NCBI GenBank assembly: GCA_039707655.1
Contig: CM077668.1
Location: forward strand, 68,279,086-68,343,085
Length of the DNA stretch: 64,000 bases
From: Elymus sibiricus
Lineage: Eukaryota > Streptophyta > Magnoliopsida > Poales > Poaceae
Reading direction: 5' to 3'
Part shown: one piece after another, positions 1-10,116 of the stretch
How positions within the stretch are numbered: position 1 is the stretch's first letter
How the letters are laid out: each line of letters begins with the position of its first letter
Notes under the pieces: model-generated
Databases searched by the model: none
What the model was told of the DNA's origin: nothing
The model's input: the letters and a program-made list of their open reading frames with translations, nothing else
Program-made: the position numbers and the translations under genes

Positions 1-357
1 GAAGGTGAGGGTTGGCTGTGCCCAGGACGGCACTGTTACCACCGTGAGGACGGCCGCCTGGACGGGGTCTGAGACGGCATTCTCCGAGCCGGAGCCGGCA
101 ACCCCCGAGCCGGAGCTGGCAGCCCCCGCGCTTGGGCCGGGATTTTTGGGGCTGGGCAGGGTCACCGCGGGGTCATCCAGGACGAAGATAGATTCGGAGT
201 CGGGAGATGGCTTGATGGAAGGCTTCCGCAGGTGCTCGAGGGAAATGCCGGCTGGGATGGCCTGCCGGCTAGAGCCGATTTTTCCCAGCGTGTCGGCCGC
301 CTCATTGTCGGCTCGAGGAACGTGGAGGAACTCGCAGACGTCGAAGTTGCCGTAGAG
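1..357 (-). pseudogene. Linker after RNase H, runs off the window
   Basis: Read on the minus strand, 357 to 1 continues with LYGNFDVCEFLHVPRADNEA and a serine/proline-rich linker as seen between RNase H and integrase in this lineage. The plus-strand frame at 5-355 is antisense to it. The integrase lies beyond the window edge. Confidence 0.55.
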
Positions 358-850
358 CTATTGGACCAGGAAGCGGTAGGCGGTAGCTGGCCATGTTGGC
401 GTCCCTAGCGTCCCACTCGCCGAAAACTTGCTGCACCACCAGATCCGAGTCGCCGCAGTAGAGGATGTGGCGAATGCCGATCTCCTTGGCCAGCCGAAGG
501 GCACGCACAAGGGCTTCGTACTCGACAACATTGTTGGAGGCGACGAAGTGGATTTGCAGCACATACCGCAGCCGGTCGCCCTTGGGGGAGGACAGCACGA
601 TGCCGGCTCCCAAGCCGGCACGCATTTTGGAGCCGTCAAAGTGCATGCGCCAGTGCGTCGAGTCGGGTTCTGGGGGTAGGTACTGGGTCTCTGTCCAATC
701 GACGAGGAAATCGGCCAGGGCCTGGGACTTGATGGTGGTGCGGGGCTCGTAGAGGATCGTGTGGCTGGCTAGCTCGATAGCCCACTTGGCCACCCGACCG
801 AAGGCATCCCGGCAGCCCATGATCTCGCCGTGCTCACCACGGTGATGGTA
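302..850 (-). pseudogene. Second RNase H-like domain (RVT_3 type)
   Basis: The frame carries ADFLVDWTETQY, then MHFDGSKMRAGLGAGIVL, NNVVEYEALVRALRLAKE and YCGDSDLVVQQVFGEW. FDGS, EYEAL and GDSDLV place the first three acidic catalytic residues of an RNase HI fold. This second RNase H is usual in one large lineage of plant Gypsy elements. The frame breaks near 370. Confidence 0.8.
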
Positions 851-1239
851 TGCTCGTGGAAGTATTGTCGCAGTTTCTTGGCAGCGAGGTACACGCCGTA
901 GCACATCTTCTGGTAGTGGGGGTAGTTCTGCTTGGAGCTGGACAGCACCTCGCTCAGGTAGTACACCAGGCGCTGGACCGGCTGGACCTTGCCCTCCTCC
1001 GGACGCTCGACCACCAGCACTGTGCTGACGGCTCATGAGGTGGCGGCAATGTAGAGCAGAAGCGGCTCCTTTTCAGCCAGTGCAGCCAGGACGGGTGCGG
1101 TGGTCAGCATGCGCTTGAGGTCGCAGAAAGCCTCGTCCACCTGGTCGCTCCATTCGAACACCGTCGTCTTCTTCATCAGTTGATACAGGGGCAGGGCCGT
1201 CTCCCCCAGCCGGCTGATGAACCAGCTGAGAGAGGCCAA
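769..1239 (-). pseudogene. RT thumb and RT-linked RNase H
   Basis: Two pieces in the same frame, 1033-1239 and 769-1020, are separated by a TGA near 1033. The first has SWFISRLGETALPLYQLMKK and a W-S-x-x-x-x-A-F motif before a run typical of the Gypsy RT connection. The second has PVQRLVYYLSEVLSSSKQNY and YGVYLAAKKLRQYF, the RNase H-like domain used to degrade the RNA strand. A frameshift near 840 ends it. Confidence 0.8.
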
Positions 1240-1254
1240 GCATCCAATGAACTT

Positions 1255-1992
1255 CTAGACATTGCGCAGCCAGGCCGGCTTGCGCATGCGCTTGATCGCC
1301 CTTATCTTCTCCGGGTTGGCCTCAATGCCGCGCTTCGAGATGAGGAACCCGAGGAGCTGGCCAGCCGGCACGCCAAAGACGCACTTATCCGGGTTGAGCT
1401 TGATCAGATAGCGGCGCAAGTTGACGAAGGTCTCCTTGAGGTTGGCTAGGAGAGTGAGGTGTTGCTTGGTCTTCACCACGATGTCGTCGACGTAGACGTG
1501 CACGTTTCTGCCGATCTGGGGCAGCAGGCACTTCTGTATGCAGCGTTGGAAGGTGGCGCCTGCGTAGGCCGAACGACATGGTGATGTAGCAATATGCCCC
1601 GAAGGGCGTGATGAAGGATGTCTTGAGGGCGTCGGCCGGGTCCAGCTTGATCTGGTGGTAGTCGGAGTACGCGTCCAGGAAGGACAGAAGCTCGCAGCCG
1701 GCCATGGAATCGATCACTTGATCTATCCGTGGCAGGGCAAAAGGGTCCTTGGGGCATGCCTTGTTCAGGCTGGTGTAATCGATGCACATGCGCCAAGTGT
1801 TGTTCTTCTTCAAAACGAGGACTGGATTGGCCAGCCACTCGGGGTGAAACAGTTCCATGATGCAGCCGGGCGATCTCTTCACCGATGGTTCTTCGCTTCT
1901 CCTCGGAGAAGCGTTGTAGCGACTGTCGGATAGGCTTGGCGTCCTTGCAGACATGGAGTTTGTGCTTGGCGTACTCCCTCAGAACTCCTGGC
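1255..1992 (-). pseudogene. Reverse transcriptase, main part, frameshifted
   Basis: The two frames at 1385-1954 and 1255-1503 together give the fingers and palm of a Gypsy RT: NPVLVLKKNNTWRMCIDYTSLNKACPKD, then LPRIDQVIDSMAGCELLSFLDAYSDYHQIKL, then SFITPFGAYCYITMSFGL. A frameshift near 1560 follows, then the intact polymerase motif YVDDIVV and GFLISKRGIEANPEKI. It ends in an in-frame TAG at 1255. The N-terminal RT residues lie on the far side of the hAT-like insertion (2606-2670). Enzyme activity is not possible with these breaks. Confidence 0.85.
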
Positions 1993-2597
1993 CAAGCTTT
2001 AAAATATCGGATATCGGGTTCATATCGGTTTGGCTTCGACATACCAGATGTCGGATATCGGTTGATATATCGGACGATATGTATATATATCGGAGAAAAC
2101 ATGTCTAGTGTTTTTTTCATTATTCTTGTTCAAAACATTTATTTTTAGTAAAATAAAATGTATGATGTCAATGCTTTAACATGACACTTTTAGATTCCTA
2201 GTTTATTAACGTGTTGATTAAGAAACTATTAAGGAAAGGTTCACAAAATCCTTACTCTATGATTAAAAACAATACAATATATATGCATTTGTACGAAACA
2301 TTGTGCATGACTTTGATAATATATAATGAAGTTGTAAATTCATAGTCTTATTTCACTGCATTCTAATAAATCATTGTTGTCATCTACGTATCGTTCTATA
2401 TCGGTGGACATATCGGGCTAGATATCGGCCATATCGGTCGATATTCCGGTCCATATCGGTTGATATTCCGGTCCATATCGGATGATATGTTTGAAAATGA
2501 TATTTACAAGATGATATGTTATGTTTATATCGGTAGAGCCCCAAAAGTGATATATCAGCCTACATATCGGTCGTATCGGCCTAGATTTAAAAGCTTG
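1993..2597. mobile_element. hAT-like non-autonomous element with ATATCGG repeats
   Basis: The insert is flanked by an exact 8-bp TSD, CTCCTGGC at 1985-1992 and 2598-2605. Its ends are inverted: CAAGCTTTAAAATATCGG at the left and, on the other strand, CAAGCTTTTAAATCTAGGCC at the right. An 8-bp TSD and CA-starting short inverted ends fit the hAT superfamily. Both flanks hold about twenty copies of ATATCGG or its variants within about 150 bp of each end, while the middle is AT-rich and unique. hAT elements often carry clustered subterminal motifs bound by transposase; that role here is inference. It has no ORF of note and depends on another element. Confidence 0.75.
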
Positions 2598-2605
2598 CTC
2601 CTGGC

Positions 2606-2670
2606 ATGTCCTTTGGGGACCATGCAAAAATGTCCCGATTCTCACGAAGGAAGTCGACGAGCTCGCCTTC
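2606..2670 (-). pseudogene. Stub of RT N-terminus beyond the hAT-like insert
   Basis: The minus strand reads GELVDFLRENRDIFAWSPKD, the well-known linker before Gypsy RT, and stops at the insertion site. The matching continuation (PGVLREYAKHKLHVCKDAKP) resumes on the left of the insert near 1990, which proves the interruption. Confidence 0.85.
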
Positions 2671-3702
2671 CTATTTGCTGTCGAGGCGGGTGCCCACGAC
2701 AACATACTTGCTGTAGCTGGGGTCCGCCGGGTTGAGCGGCACCCGTTTCCTGTCCTTGGACGGCTGGAAGGAGGCCTCGCCGGCTTCGGGCTTGCAGGGA
2801 ACCGGCATGTCCGCCTGCTCGCCGACCAGCGCCACGATCCGGTCGAGCTGGCGCCGCTCCTCGGCGATGACCAGCGACTCGGCCAGCTTGGAGCCGGCCC
2901 GGGCGCACTTGAGGGATACTTTGTAGTCGCCGACGACGGTGATGAGGCCCTTGGGACCTGGCAACTTCATCTTCAGGTAGGCGTAGTGGGGGACCGCCAT
3001 GAACTTTGCCAGCGCGGGCCGACCCAGCAATGTGTGGTATGGGTTGGACAGGTCCACCACCTCGAACCAGATCGGCTCGCGACGGAAGTGGCTGCTGGAG
3101 CCGAACAGGATGTCGAGCCGGATCCGGCCGATCGGTGCGCAGGAGTGACCCGACACGATGCCGTGGAAGACCGTTCGGGTCGGCTCGAGCTGCCGCACCT
3201 CGATGCCGAGCTTGATCATGGTGTCACGGTAGAGGATGTTGATGCTGCTGCCGCCGTTGATGAGGAATCGTGAGAAGCGGCAGGTGCGCTTCTCTGCCAC
3301 GATGGTGGGGTCGAGAACGAGGGCGTATCCACCCGGCGTGGGCATGACTGCCGGGTGGTCTTCCCGAGTCCAGCTGACCGGGCGGTCCGACCAGTGCATG
3401 TACTGGGGGACGGGGGGCATGACGGCGTTCACCTCTTGCTGGTGCCGGCGCTCACTGTGCTTGTCATTGTCCTCGCTGGTGAAGACGACGTAGCATGCGT
3501 TCGGGTTGGGGAAGGCGTCATCGCGCATCGCGCTAGCCGCCGGGGGCGGGGATGGGGGAGGCGAAGGCGGCAGTCCCACACTCGGCGCCGGGGGAGGTGG
3601 CGGGAGGTCGCCCTTCTGCAGGCGCTGAGTGAGGCGGCACTGTCGGAGCGTGTGCGTCGACGGCTTCGCGCTGCTGTGGAGCTTGCAGGGGGCGTCGAGC
3701 AT
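2671..3702 (-). pseudogene. Gypsy protease region with altered active site
   Basis: This is a 343-codon frame. The first 20 or so residues carry the zinc-knuckle-like remnant, followed by a proline-rich linker (PPPPPAPSVGLPPSPPPSPPP). A retropepsin-like domain sits near residues 130-240: FSRFLINGGSSINILY corresponds to the family's catalytic D-G-G/A-S motif, but Asp is replaced by Asn. Downstream are LLGRPALAKF and LKMKLPGPKGLITVVGD, typical of this family. The frame ends at a TAG at 2671, where the RT linker should begin; from family knowledge a Gln codon stood there (inference). The Asp-to-Asn change alone should abolish proteolysis. Confidence 0.8.
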
Positions 3703-3703
3703 C

Positions 3704-4524
3704 TCTTCAAACGTTTGCCGGGGCAGCCAGGCGGTCTTGCCGGTTCGCTGGCGCTGGGTGGCGCCCTACTCGGCTGGCCGTTCGTCCGCCACAGCGGCCA
3801 CGAGCCGGTTGTCGTAACGGGGTGCCGGCTGGTCGTGCCGGCGCTTGTTGTTGTTGTCGTCTTGTCGGCGCTGGTTGCCGTCACCAGCCGGCTTGGGCGT
3901 TGCCGGTTGGGCCGGGGTGAGCTTGCCGTCTGCGTCGATGGAGATCTTCACATTCATCGCGGAGTCAGCCGTAGCGTTCTTGTCCGCCACGGCCATGAGC
4001 TCCGCGAGAGTTTCTGGCTCGTCGCACACCAGCCGATGTTTGATCAGAGTGCCGTCTTGGCACCCGTCGATGAAGTACTGGATGGCCTGGACCTCGTGCA
4101 CCCCCTCGTAGGAGTTGCACAGCTCAGTCCACCGTGTGAGGAAGTCGCGAAGGGGCTCGCTCGGCTTCTGGACGCACATGGAGACATGGCGCGGCCTGCC
4201 GGGGCGCTTGTAGGTGCTAGTGAAGTTGCGGATGAACGCGTTCTCAAAGTCCAGCCAGGAGTTTACGTTGCCCGCTCGCAGGCTGTTAAGCCACGTCCGG
4301 GCCAAGCCGAGCAGCATGAGGGGGACGTAGCGCACAACCACGTGCCGGTTGCCGTCGGCTATGCCGACGGCCGTGGTGTAGTCGGTGAGGCAGACCTCCG
4401 GCTTGGTGGCGCCGTTGTACTTGGGGGAGTCGCAAGGCAGCGAGAAGCATTTGGGGAAGGGCTCCCTGCGAATGCGTGGGCCGAAGCACGCCGGGCCGAC
4501 GGAGCTCTCCTCCTCCAGGGCCAT
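3704..4524 (-). pseudogene. Gag core (Retrotrans_gag-like) fragment
   Basis: The frame at 3766-4524 (about 250 residues) has the hallmarks of the plant Gypsy gag domain: a run of hydrophobic blocks, then AFIRNFTSTYKRPGRP, KPSEPLRDFLTRWTELCN and IQYFIDGCQDGTLIKHRL. These belong to the capsid-like domain that packages element RNA in the cytoplasm. A zinc-knuckle-like C..H...C remnant (CKLHSSAKPSTHTLRQC) follows in the next frame near 3690, so the reading frame shifts around 3704-3766. Opposite-strand frames over this GC-rich region are longer (to 390 codons) but show no family resemblance and are taken as shadows. Confidence 0.8.
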
Positions 4525-4959
4525 TGAGCGCGCCAGCCGGTCGATGCGACGACGGGTGTCGTTTTCATTGTACGGCTCGCGGGGACCGAGCCGGTCGGCC
4601 GCGGACGTACGGGGATCGAGCCGGTCGGCTACAGGACCGCGGGGTGCCGTGGCTTCCGGGGCCGGCTGGCGCCGACGGGCCGGCTGCTCAAGGCGCTCCT
4701 GCCGCTGAATCCGGCCGTCTCCAGCCGATTCGCCGGTCGCGCCGTCGTCGGCAGTTGCTACGCGATTATGCCGGCTCCGCCCGGACCGACGCCAGCCGGA
4801 GCGGCTCGCGCTAGTGGCGTGAGTAGATGTCTGGGGTGCGTCCCGGAGATCCCTCTCCCGGTCCGCGGTGCCCCTGGAGCCGGATTCGGCGGGCTGGGTT
4901 GACTCGAGGAGCCTCTGCTGCTCGTTTGCCGCGTCGAGGAGATCCCGGACTCGCCACCG

Positions 4960-5690
4960 CTACTGCTGCAGCTCGTCACCCTCCAGGAAATCAAGATCCG
5001 CCATTGCTGCTTGCACTGCGCTCATGTTCTTGACGGGGGTGTTGTAGACGGGCCCGCTCACGCCCAGCGCGCGGCCGAGAGCACCACCCCGGGGCCGCAC
5101 CTCGGCGCCCCCGGCTGGGCTCGGCCGCGGCCGGCGTGAATCCGTAGGCCGCATCACATTCTCGATGGACGGACTCCAGCCGGCGCTGCGCGGCGGCGAG
5201 CGCAGTGGCCTCGTCCAGCAGGCGCACGCGGTCCTCGTCGAGCCGTGCCCTGGCCAGGCTGGTGTCGACGTCGGTGGCGATGGGGATGCGAAGATTCTGC
5301 AGTGTCGCGCGCAGCGGGTCGGCCTGAGCGGCGCGATCCGCTGTGGCCTTGGCCGCGGCGGCTTTGGTGCTCACGGAGGAGTGGCTGGAGCTGGTCGTGA
5401 GCACCTTCACGCGGGTGCAGAGATCCTCCACATCGCGGGAGATGGCACTGCCGACGGGAACCTGGGAGCTGGTGACGCCGAGCACCTCGCCAGGGTACTC
5501 ATCGGGAACGAGCGCGACGGCGACCCGAAGTGTGCCGAAGGGAACGACGGAGGAGCCGGCGTGGCCGGCCGGGGCCGCGCCCTGCACGGTGACCAGGCTG
5601 TGCATGATGCGCTCGCCGAAGACGGTGAAGGGCCTCGTCTGGAACTTGACTCCGGTCGGCGCCGCGAGCAGCCCCATGGTGGGCGCCAAC
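4960..5690 (-). pseudogene. Gag N-terminal region, frameshifted
   Basis: Just inside the primer site the minus strand has an alanine- and arginine-rich frame with a predicted coiled-coil-like stretch (residues ADRAAQADPLRATLQNLRIP and following, with many L, A, E and R). It then loses frame near 5120-5150. A second frame (4960-5157) carries the continuation, including VSGPVYNTPVKNMSAVQAAM. In plant Gypsy elements this region precedes the conserved gag domain, so I read the two frames as one broken N-terminal gag segment. The longer open frame begins inside the LTR, which is not a likely true start. Confidence 0.6.
5671..5690 (-). promoter_or_regulatory. Primer-binding site of the Gypsy element
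   Basis: The coding strand directly after the LTR reads GTTGGCGCCCACCATGGGGC. The position and the TTGG start fit a tRNA primer site. I do not assign the tRNA. Element F has almost the same site at 35193. Confidence 0.7.
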
Positions 5691-6517
5691 TGTCGTGGTG
5701 TTCTCACGACAGATGCCATGAGATGGCAAAAGGTAGGGGAATGCAAGAGGCCACCGATGGGTTCCAGAGGCGAGGTTGGTACGAGCGAGCGCGTGACACA
5801 AGACGTACCCAGGTTCGGGCTCCCCGGAGAGGTAACACCCCTAGTCCTGCCGAATGTAGTATGGAATGCACAAGGGCTACAAGGTTGCTCCTGGAGCTGT
5901 TCGGGTGGAGGAGGAAGAAAGGGCTAGGCCTCTGTCTTGCCTCTCCTATGAGTGGTTGTGTGCGTGATGCGTGTGATGACTGAACCCCCCTGCATGGAGG
6001 CCTCCCGGGGGGGTCTTATAGGCCGTCCCCCGGGGTACAATGGTAAAGATTACACAGGTGTGGGTCCCTGGTGTCGGCGTCTGAAACCGGCAGCGGGGCC
6101 CGCCGGCTGCCCCGCACTGTGGCTCGCTGTTGCCTGCGTCACGGAGTGGTTGAGATCGTGGGCTACAGTGGAGCACTGGAGCTGACGTCGGCTGCCCCGA
6201 TCAGCGGAGTTGGTGGTACTGTTGCCGTGCCTTCCCGAGGTCGATGGAACTGTTGCCATGCTCTCCCAAAGTGGAGAGCCGTCTTGTCGTACGGATGGAC
6301 GGGACGGCCGCTGACTCCCGCCGGCCGAAATGGGAGCAGCCGGACTGGGGCTAGCCGTCATTGGCTAGCCGGCCCGGCCGGGTCGGATAGCCGCCACACT
6401 GGCCCGCGCTGGAGCCGCCGTACGGGCCCGCCGGGTTGAGGGGCATCGGCTCGCCCCGATGTTTCTTGAAAAAGGGGAAACAGGCCCCATCGCCTACTCG
6501 GGGGCGACCCCACGACA
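5691..6517 (-). repeat. 5' LTR of the Gypsy element
   Basis: The LTR is bounded by a perfect 8-bp inverted repeat, TGTCGTGG at 5691 and CCACGACA ending at 6517, and lies directly next to a primer site. Length is 827 bp. Its 3' end on the coding strand is itself a hairpin: TGTCGTG and CACGACA separated by seven bases (5691-5711). The other LTR is outside the window, so the ends rest on the inverted repeat and the primer site. Confidence 0.85.
6011..6022 (-). promoter_or_regulatory. Possible TATA box in the Gypsy LTR
   Basis: The minus strand reads CCTATAAGACCC within a GC-rich part of the LTR, a plausible core promoter position for the element's transcript. Confidence 0.4.
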
Positions 6518-7715
6518 CACATTATGCAGTCCCACTCAAGCCCACCTCCTCAAGTCTGAGCAAAAAAAATTCCCAAAAAGAAAAAACGAATTCTGTAGGA
6601 TTCCCAACTGCCCACGCCCCTGGTCAGGCCCAAAGAAACTCCCTCTTGATTTTTCTACTCCGCTCCTCCTCCCGCCGCCGGCCTCCCTCGCCGGTGGTAG
6701 GAGCCGTTTTCTCATCTTGTTCCTCGGCTCCGGATCCTCCTCACGGCAGCGCTCCAGTTACTCCTCGTGGCGGTGGCGGCGGCCATCCGTATCGCGCGCC
6801 CCGGTTCCTGCGGGATCCAGCAGGATGAATCCGTGATGCGACCATCCCCCTCGCCTTGCCCGTACGTGCGAATGACATCGGGAAGGAGCAGCTCGTCGGT
6901 CTACCACCGCCCCTCCCCCCGCCTCCTCGCTGCCACCATGGCCTGAAGTGGGCATCCCCGAGCAGCGCTTGTGCGCACGCCGTGGCTCCCCTCCGGCCCC
7001 TCCTTCGCGCCGCCGGCTGCATGGAGGCTGACAACCACTGCTCACAGAAGTGCTTAATCCAACAGCGGGGCCATTGAATATTCAGCCGCTGTTTGTCTTG
7101 CTCCAGCCGCGACCTCTGCTGTCGTAATGGTGGCCTTTCTCCGCAAGCCGGCCTTTTGCAACTCGGGAGGAAGCCGTCATGGTCACTCGGTGCTTCATTT
7201 TATTGGTCAAGGGCATGCGGAGAAGGAAGTACAATTTCAGACTACATCGATGACTTCTTCAAGTTGAAGGTCATCTGCTCTGTTCTTCAGTATTTGTTTT
7301 TTTTTTCGAAGAAAAATATCGCAACAATTGTATGCCACTTCTTCAGCCCTTATGCAGCCAGCCACTCCAACTGTCTCATAGTACTGTTTTATCTTCCCCG
7401 TTGTCATGTACAGCCACCCGACGACCTAATTTTCTTCTCCTAACAAAAGAAAACATATGCTGCATGTTCCTCAAATAATTGTCATTTGACGCTCCATCTC
7501 CTAATCTCTTCCACTTCCTCTCCCCCACGTTCTCCATATAAGAAACTGATGGATCGCCTTTTAAAGTCTGTGCTTCACCTCACCTTATTGCCTTCCGATC
7601 GTCCTCCAGCACGGGTGGGTTCAGCCGCACCACTCATACTGCACCGCTGGTGATACCCTCTCCTTCTGATGTTCGTCTATGCAGAATTTTTACTCTATGC
7701 CAGAAAGGTCTATGC

Positions 7716-7985
7716 AAATGGAAGGAGATTGCAGTTTGAAAATAAATCTAGGTAATCTTTGTGCTCCACTGTTTACTCAATATCTTTTTTGAAACTTTGC
7801 TAATGTCAATGATAACAAGTTCATTGGATGTTTCTTTTGCAGACTTTTGATATTGACAAGGTCCGATGAAAATGGAAGCATACTGAAGTTTGAAAATAAA
7901 TCTCGGTAATCTTTATGCTCCACTGCTTACTTAATATGTTTTTTTTAAACCTTGCCACATTCAATGATAACAACTTTTGGAACAG
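7716..7985 (+). repeat. 154-155 bp tandem duplication with exon-like borders
   Basis: Units begin near 7716 and 7870. Both contain AGTTTGAAAATAAATCT followed by a donor-like GGTAATCTTT and a shared downstream block ending TCAATGATAACAA. Between them lies an acceptor-like TTCTTTTGCAG. The layout looks like a short exon duplicated with its intron in a captured gene fragment. The parent gene is not recognised. Confidence 0.6.
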
Positions 7986-9155
7986 AATGAGTCAATACTT
8001 TTATGTTCTCGGTTTATATTATGGACTATCCGTTACTCCCTGCAGTCCTCTATCTTTTACGTCGATGCTTCTCTTAAATCCATAGTCCCTGACCCCTTTT
8101 ACTTTGCCGAGTCCTATGATCATTTTGATTATTGATGGAATTTCTGGTTGATCTTCAACCAATATCCATCGGAGGTTTAGATTGAACGATCAATACTGCC
8201 ACAATTTATGATCCGTACAATAGTTGATTTTCTTGAGAGAAGCTTTGATCTATACTTATATTACTTTTGTAACCTTCATTTGTGCAGATTCTATTCTATT
8301 GTCTCTTGGGAAGTTGTTTGATGAAAACCAAAGCAGGCCAGTGATCTTGCTTAAGTCTTATTCCTGCTAATCTATGGTAATGTTCTTCTTACATTGATGT
8401 TCTAAGGTCATCTCTCTTTTGTATGACCAAGACACCCACCCTATATCTCCTTCGCTTGAACACATATAGGTGAAGGTCAAACTGATTCAAACAAAGGTTT
8501 AAGCCTGCATGCAGACTTGCCAAACATGGTGTTTTTTTGTATGTACAGCCTGCCAAGACAGTACTTTTGTTGTTTCGGTTGTTTGCTGTAGGTATACTTA
8601 TAGCCTAAGATCTGGAGTGATATCCCACCATGCAACAAATTGTGCGTATTAAATTGATTTTTATGTATGGAATTTTGTTAGCACAATCAGTTTATTTAGC
8701 TTCAGATCATTGCAAGAGAAGTAAATTGTCTCTTTTGGGTATGTATCTATCTTTGTACAATATATCAAGTTTAGTTAATTTGATTTCATTGTTTATATAT
8801 GTATTTAAAGTTAGCCAGATTGTCTGCATGTCGTATAAGTGCAATTGCATGGCCAAGTAGTTCTGATCCATGACGTTATTGTCTGTGAGGCATATTTTGG
8901 AACCTTCTGGTGAAACTTTGAAGAATGAATCCCTTACTACAATTGCTTAATTTGTTTGAAGAGCATATTGTAATTTGCAAGGCTCAAACAACATAGAACT
9001 ATGATTCAAGTCTGATAGTTGCTTATACAATGCGCAAAAATATGGTTTGCGTGAGTTCACAAATACACTAAAGTGGTAGAATTCATTTCCTTCTTATCTC
9101 TTATATGTCCTCTGATAGTACACCTATGAATCATTAGGATTTGGCACAATAATAT

Positions 9156-9184
9156 CCCGCAGCAACGCGCGGGGTATTATCTAG
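9156..9184 (+). other. Helitron 3' hairpin and CTAG end, copy 1
   Basis: A 5-bp stem (CCCGC/GCGGG) with an 8-base loop sits 7 bases before CTAG, and the next base is T, as expected for insertion between A and T. Confidence 0.8.
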
Positions 9185-10116
9185 TTCTTATCATAAGAAA
9201 GGACAAGGGTGTAGGGCATGGTATGTAGGCATATGATTCAAGTACAACCAAAGACATGAAGCCCGATCAAACAAGCATGCTTCACAAGTAAAATGTCCAA
9301 GTCTCTAGTTCAATAAGCATAACATCGTTGCACTCACTACAAGGGGATATGAGAGATGCAAGTAATGAAGACAAGAGACAATGATCAAGACAAATCAAGT
9401 GAGACGTATGAACATATATGTCATCAACCCAATGAAATGAGCAATTATGTATCATGGTTGGTGCGACAAAGCAATCAATCATAGTGATCAAGTCATATAA
9501 GCTAGTAGTGCGAAGATGTAACATACTAGAAGGAATCATGGCAATCATGTCATGTCTGTAAATAGTGGGCATACATAATGCACATGACATGTCACAAGCA
9601 TGAAGACAAGATATGAGCAAAGTAGAATCATTGTATTGGCAAGAAGTCTTATGTAGATAGCCAATTGAACAATATGACTCTCCCAACACAAGAAGCAACA
9701 ATAGCATGAGGTACACATAGAGCATGGCGATTGCAACTAGTATCACCACCGAGCATGCAAATACACATAGTAGTAGTAGAATGGTGAATCATATGTAAGT
9801 GCAAGCAAGGGTCACAATTGCATAGCAAAGGCATAGAAAGAGGCATAACATGCAAAGTGAACACGGTAAAATGGGCATAAAGTGGCAATTGGTATATGGC
9901 CCAGAGCCGTGTGAGAGCCAAGTAAAAGTAATGCGCGAAGTCCTTGCAGGAAGGGAACAGTGGTAAGGATAGTCCACGGGATCTCAAATCATCGTTGCTG
10001 TCAAGAGCTCGTTTTATCAACTCATGGGATTGTGAAGTTGACAAGTATGCATGAGTACCTACACAAAACAAAGGCAAAGGAAAAAATGTTTGTGCGTGGT
10101 ATATGTACACGTCATC
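9185..10116 (-). pseudogene. Element X ORF 3' part, duplicate copy 1
   Basis: The minus-strand frames 9649-10176 and 9282-9749 are Cys/His-rich (for example LLCNCDPCLHLHMIHHSTTT). They match, nearly base for base, 12405-13193 and the start of 22436-22580. They continue the long ORF of element X beyond its end at 22489. Function unknown. Unlike copy 2, this copy is followed directly by a hAT insert rather than element B. Confidence 0.6.

Larger units (their letters stand above)
1..6517 (-). mobile_element. Gypsy LTR retrotransposon, 5' half, decayed
   Basis: Reading leftward from its 5' LTR (5691-6517) come a primer-binding site, gag, protease, reverse transcriptase, RT-linked RNase H and a second RNase H-like domain. 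The element runs off the window start, so integrase and the 3' LTR are not seen. This order (protease, RT, RNase H) is that of Gypsy elements. The coding region has several frameshifts and stops, so it cannot act on its own. An hAT-like element at 1993-2597 splits the RT. The five bases after the LTR (6518-6522, CACAT) should be one TSD copy; its partner lies outside. The family name cannot be fixed from sequence alone. Confidence 0.9.
6518..9184 (+). mobile_element. Helitron 3' portion with captured gene-like sequence (5' end not found)
   Basis: The right end is a classic Helitron terminus: a stem CCCGC (9156-9160) with GCGGG (9169-9173), then GTATTAT and the terminal CTAG at 9181-9184 followed by T. 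Helitrons are rolling-circle elements that often pick up host gene pieces. The left 600 bases (6518-7100) are GC-rich like a grass first exon or 5' UTR, and 7680-7990 shows splice-like borders. I found no 5' TC terminus; the Gypsy LTR may have removed or displaced it. No helicase or Rep frame is visible, so the element is non-autonomous or fragmentary. The exact extent to the left is uncertain. Confidence 0.6.

Noticed and set aside
3355..4527. 390-codon plus-strand frame, the second longest in the window after pol and X
   Set aside because: It lies antisense to the recognisable gag, in GC-rich DNA where stops are rare, and has no family resemblance.
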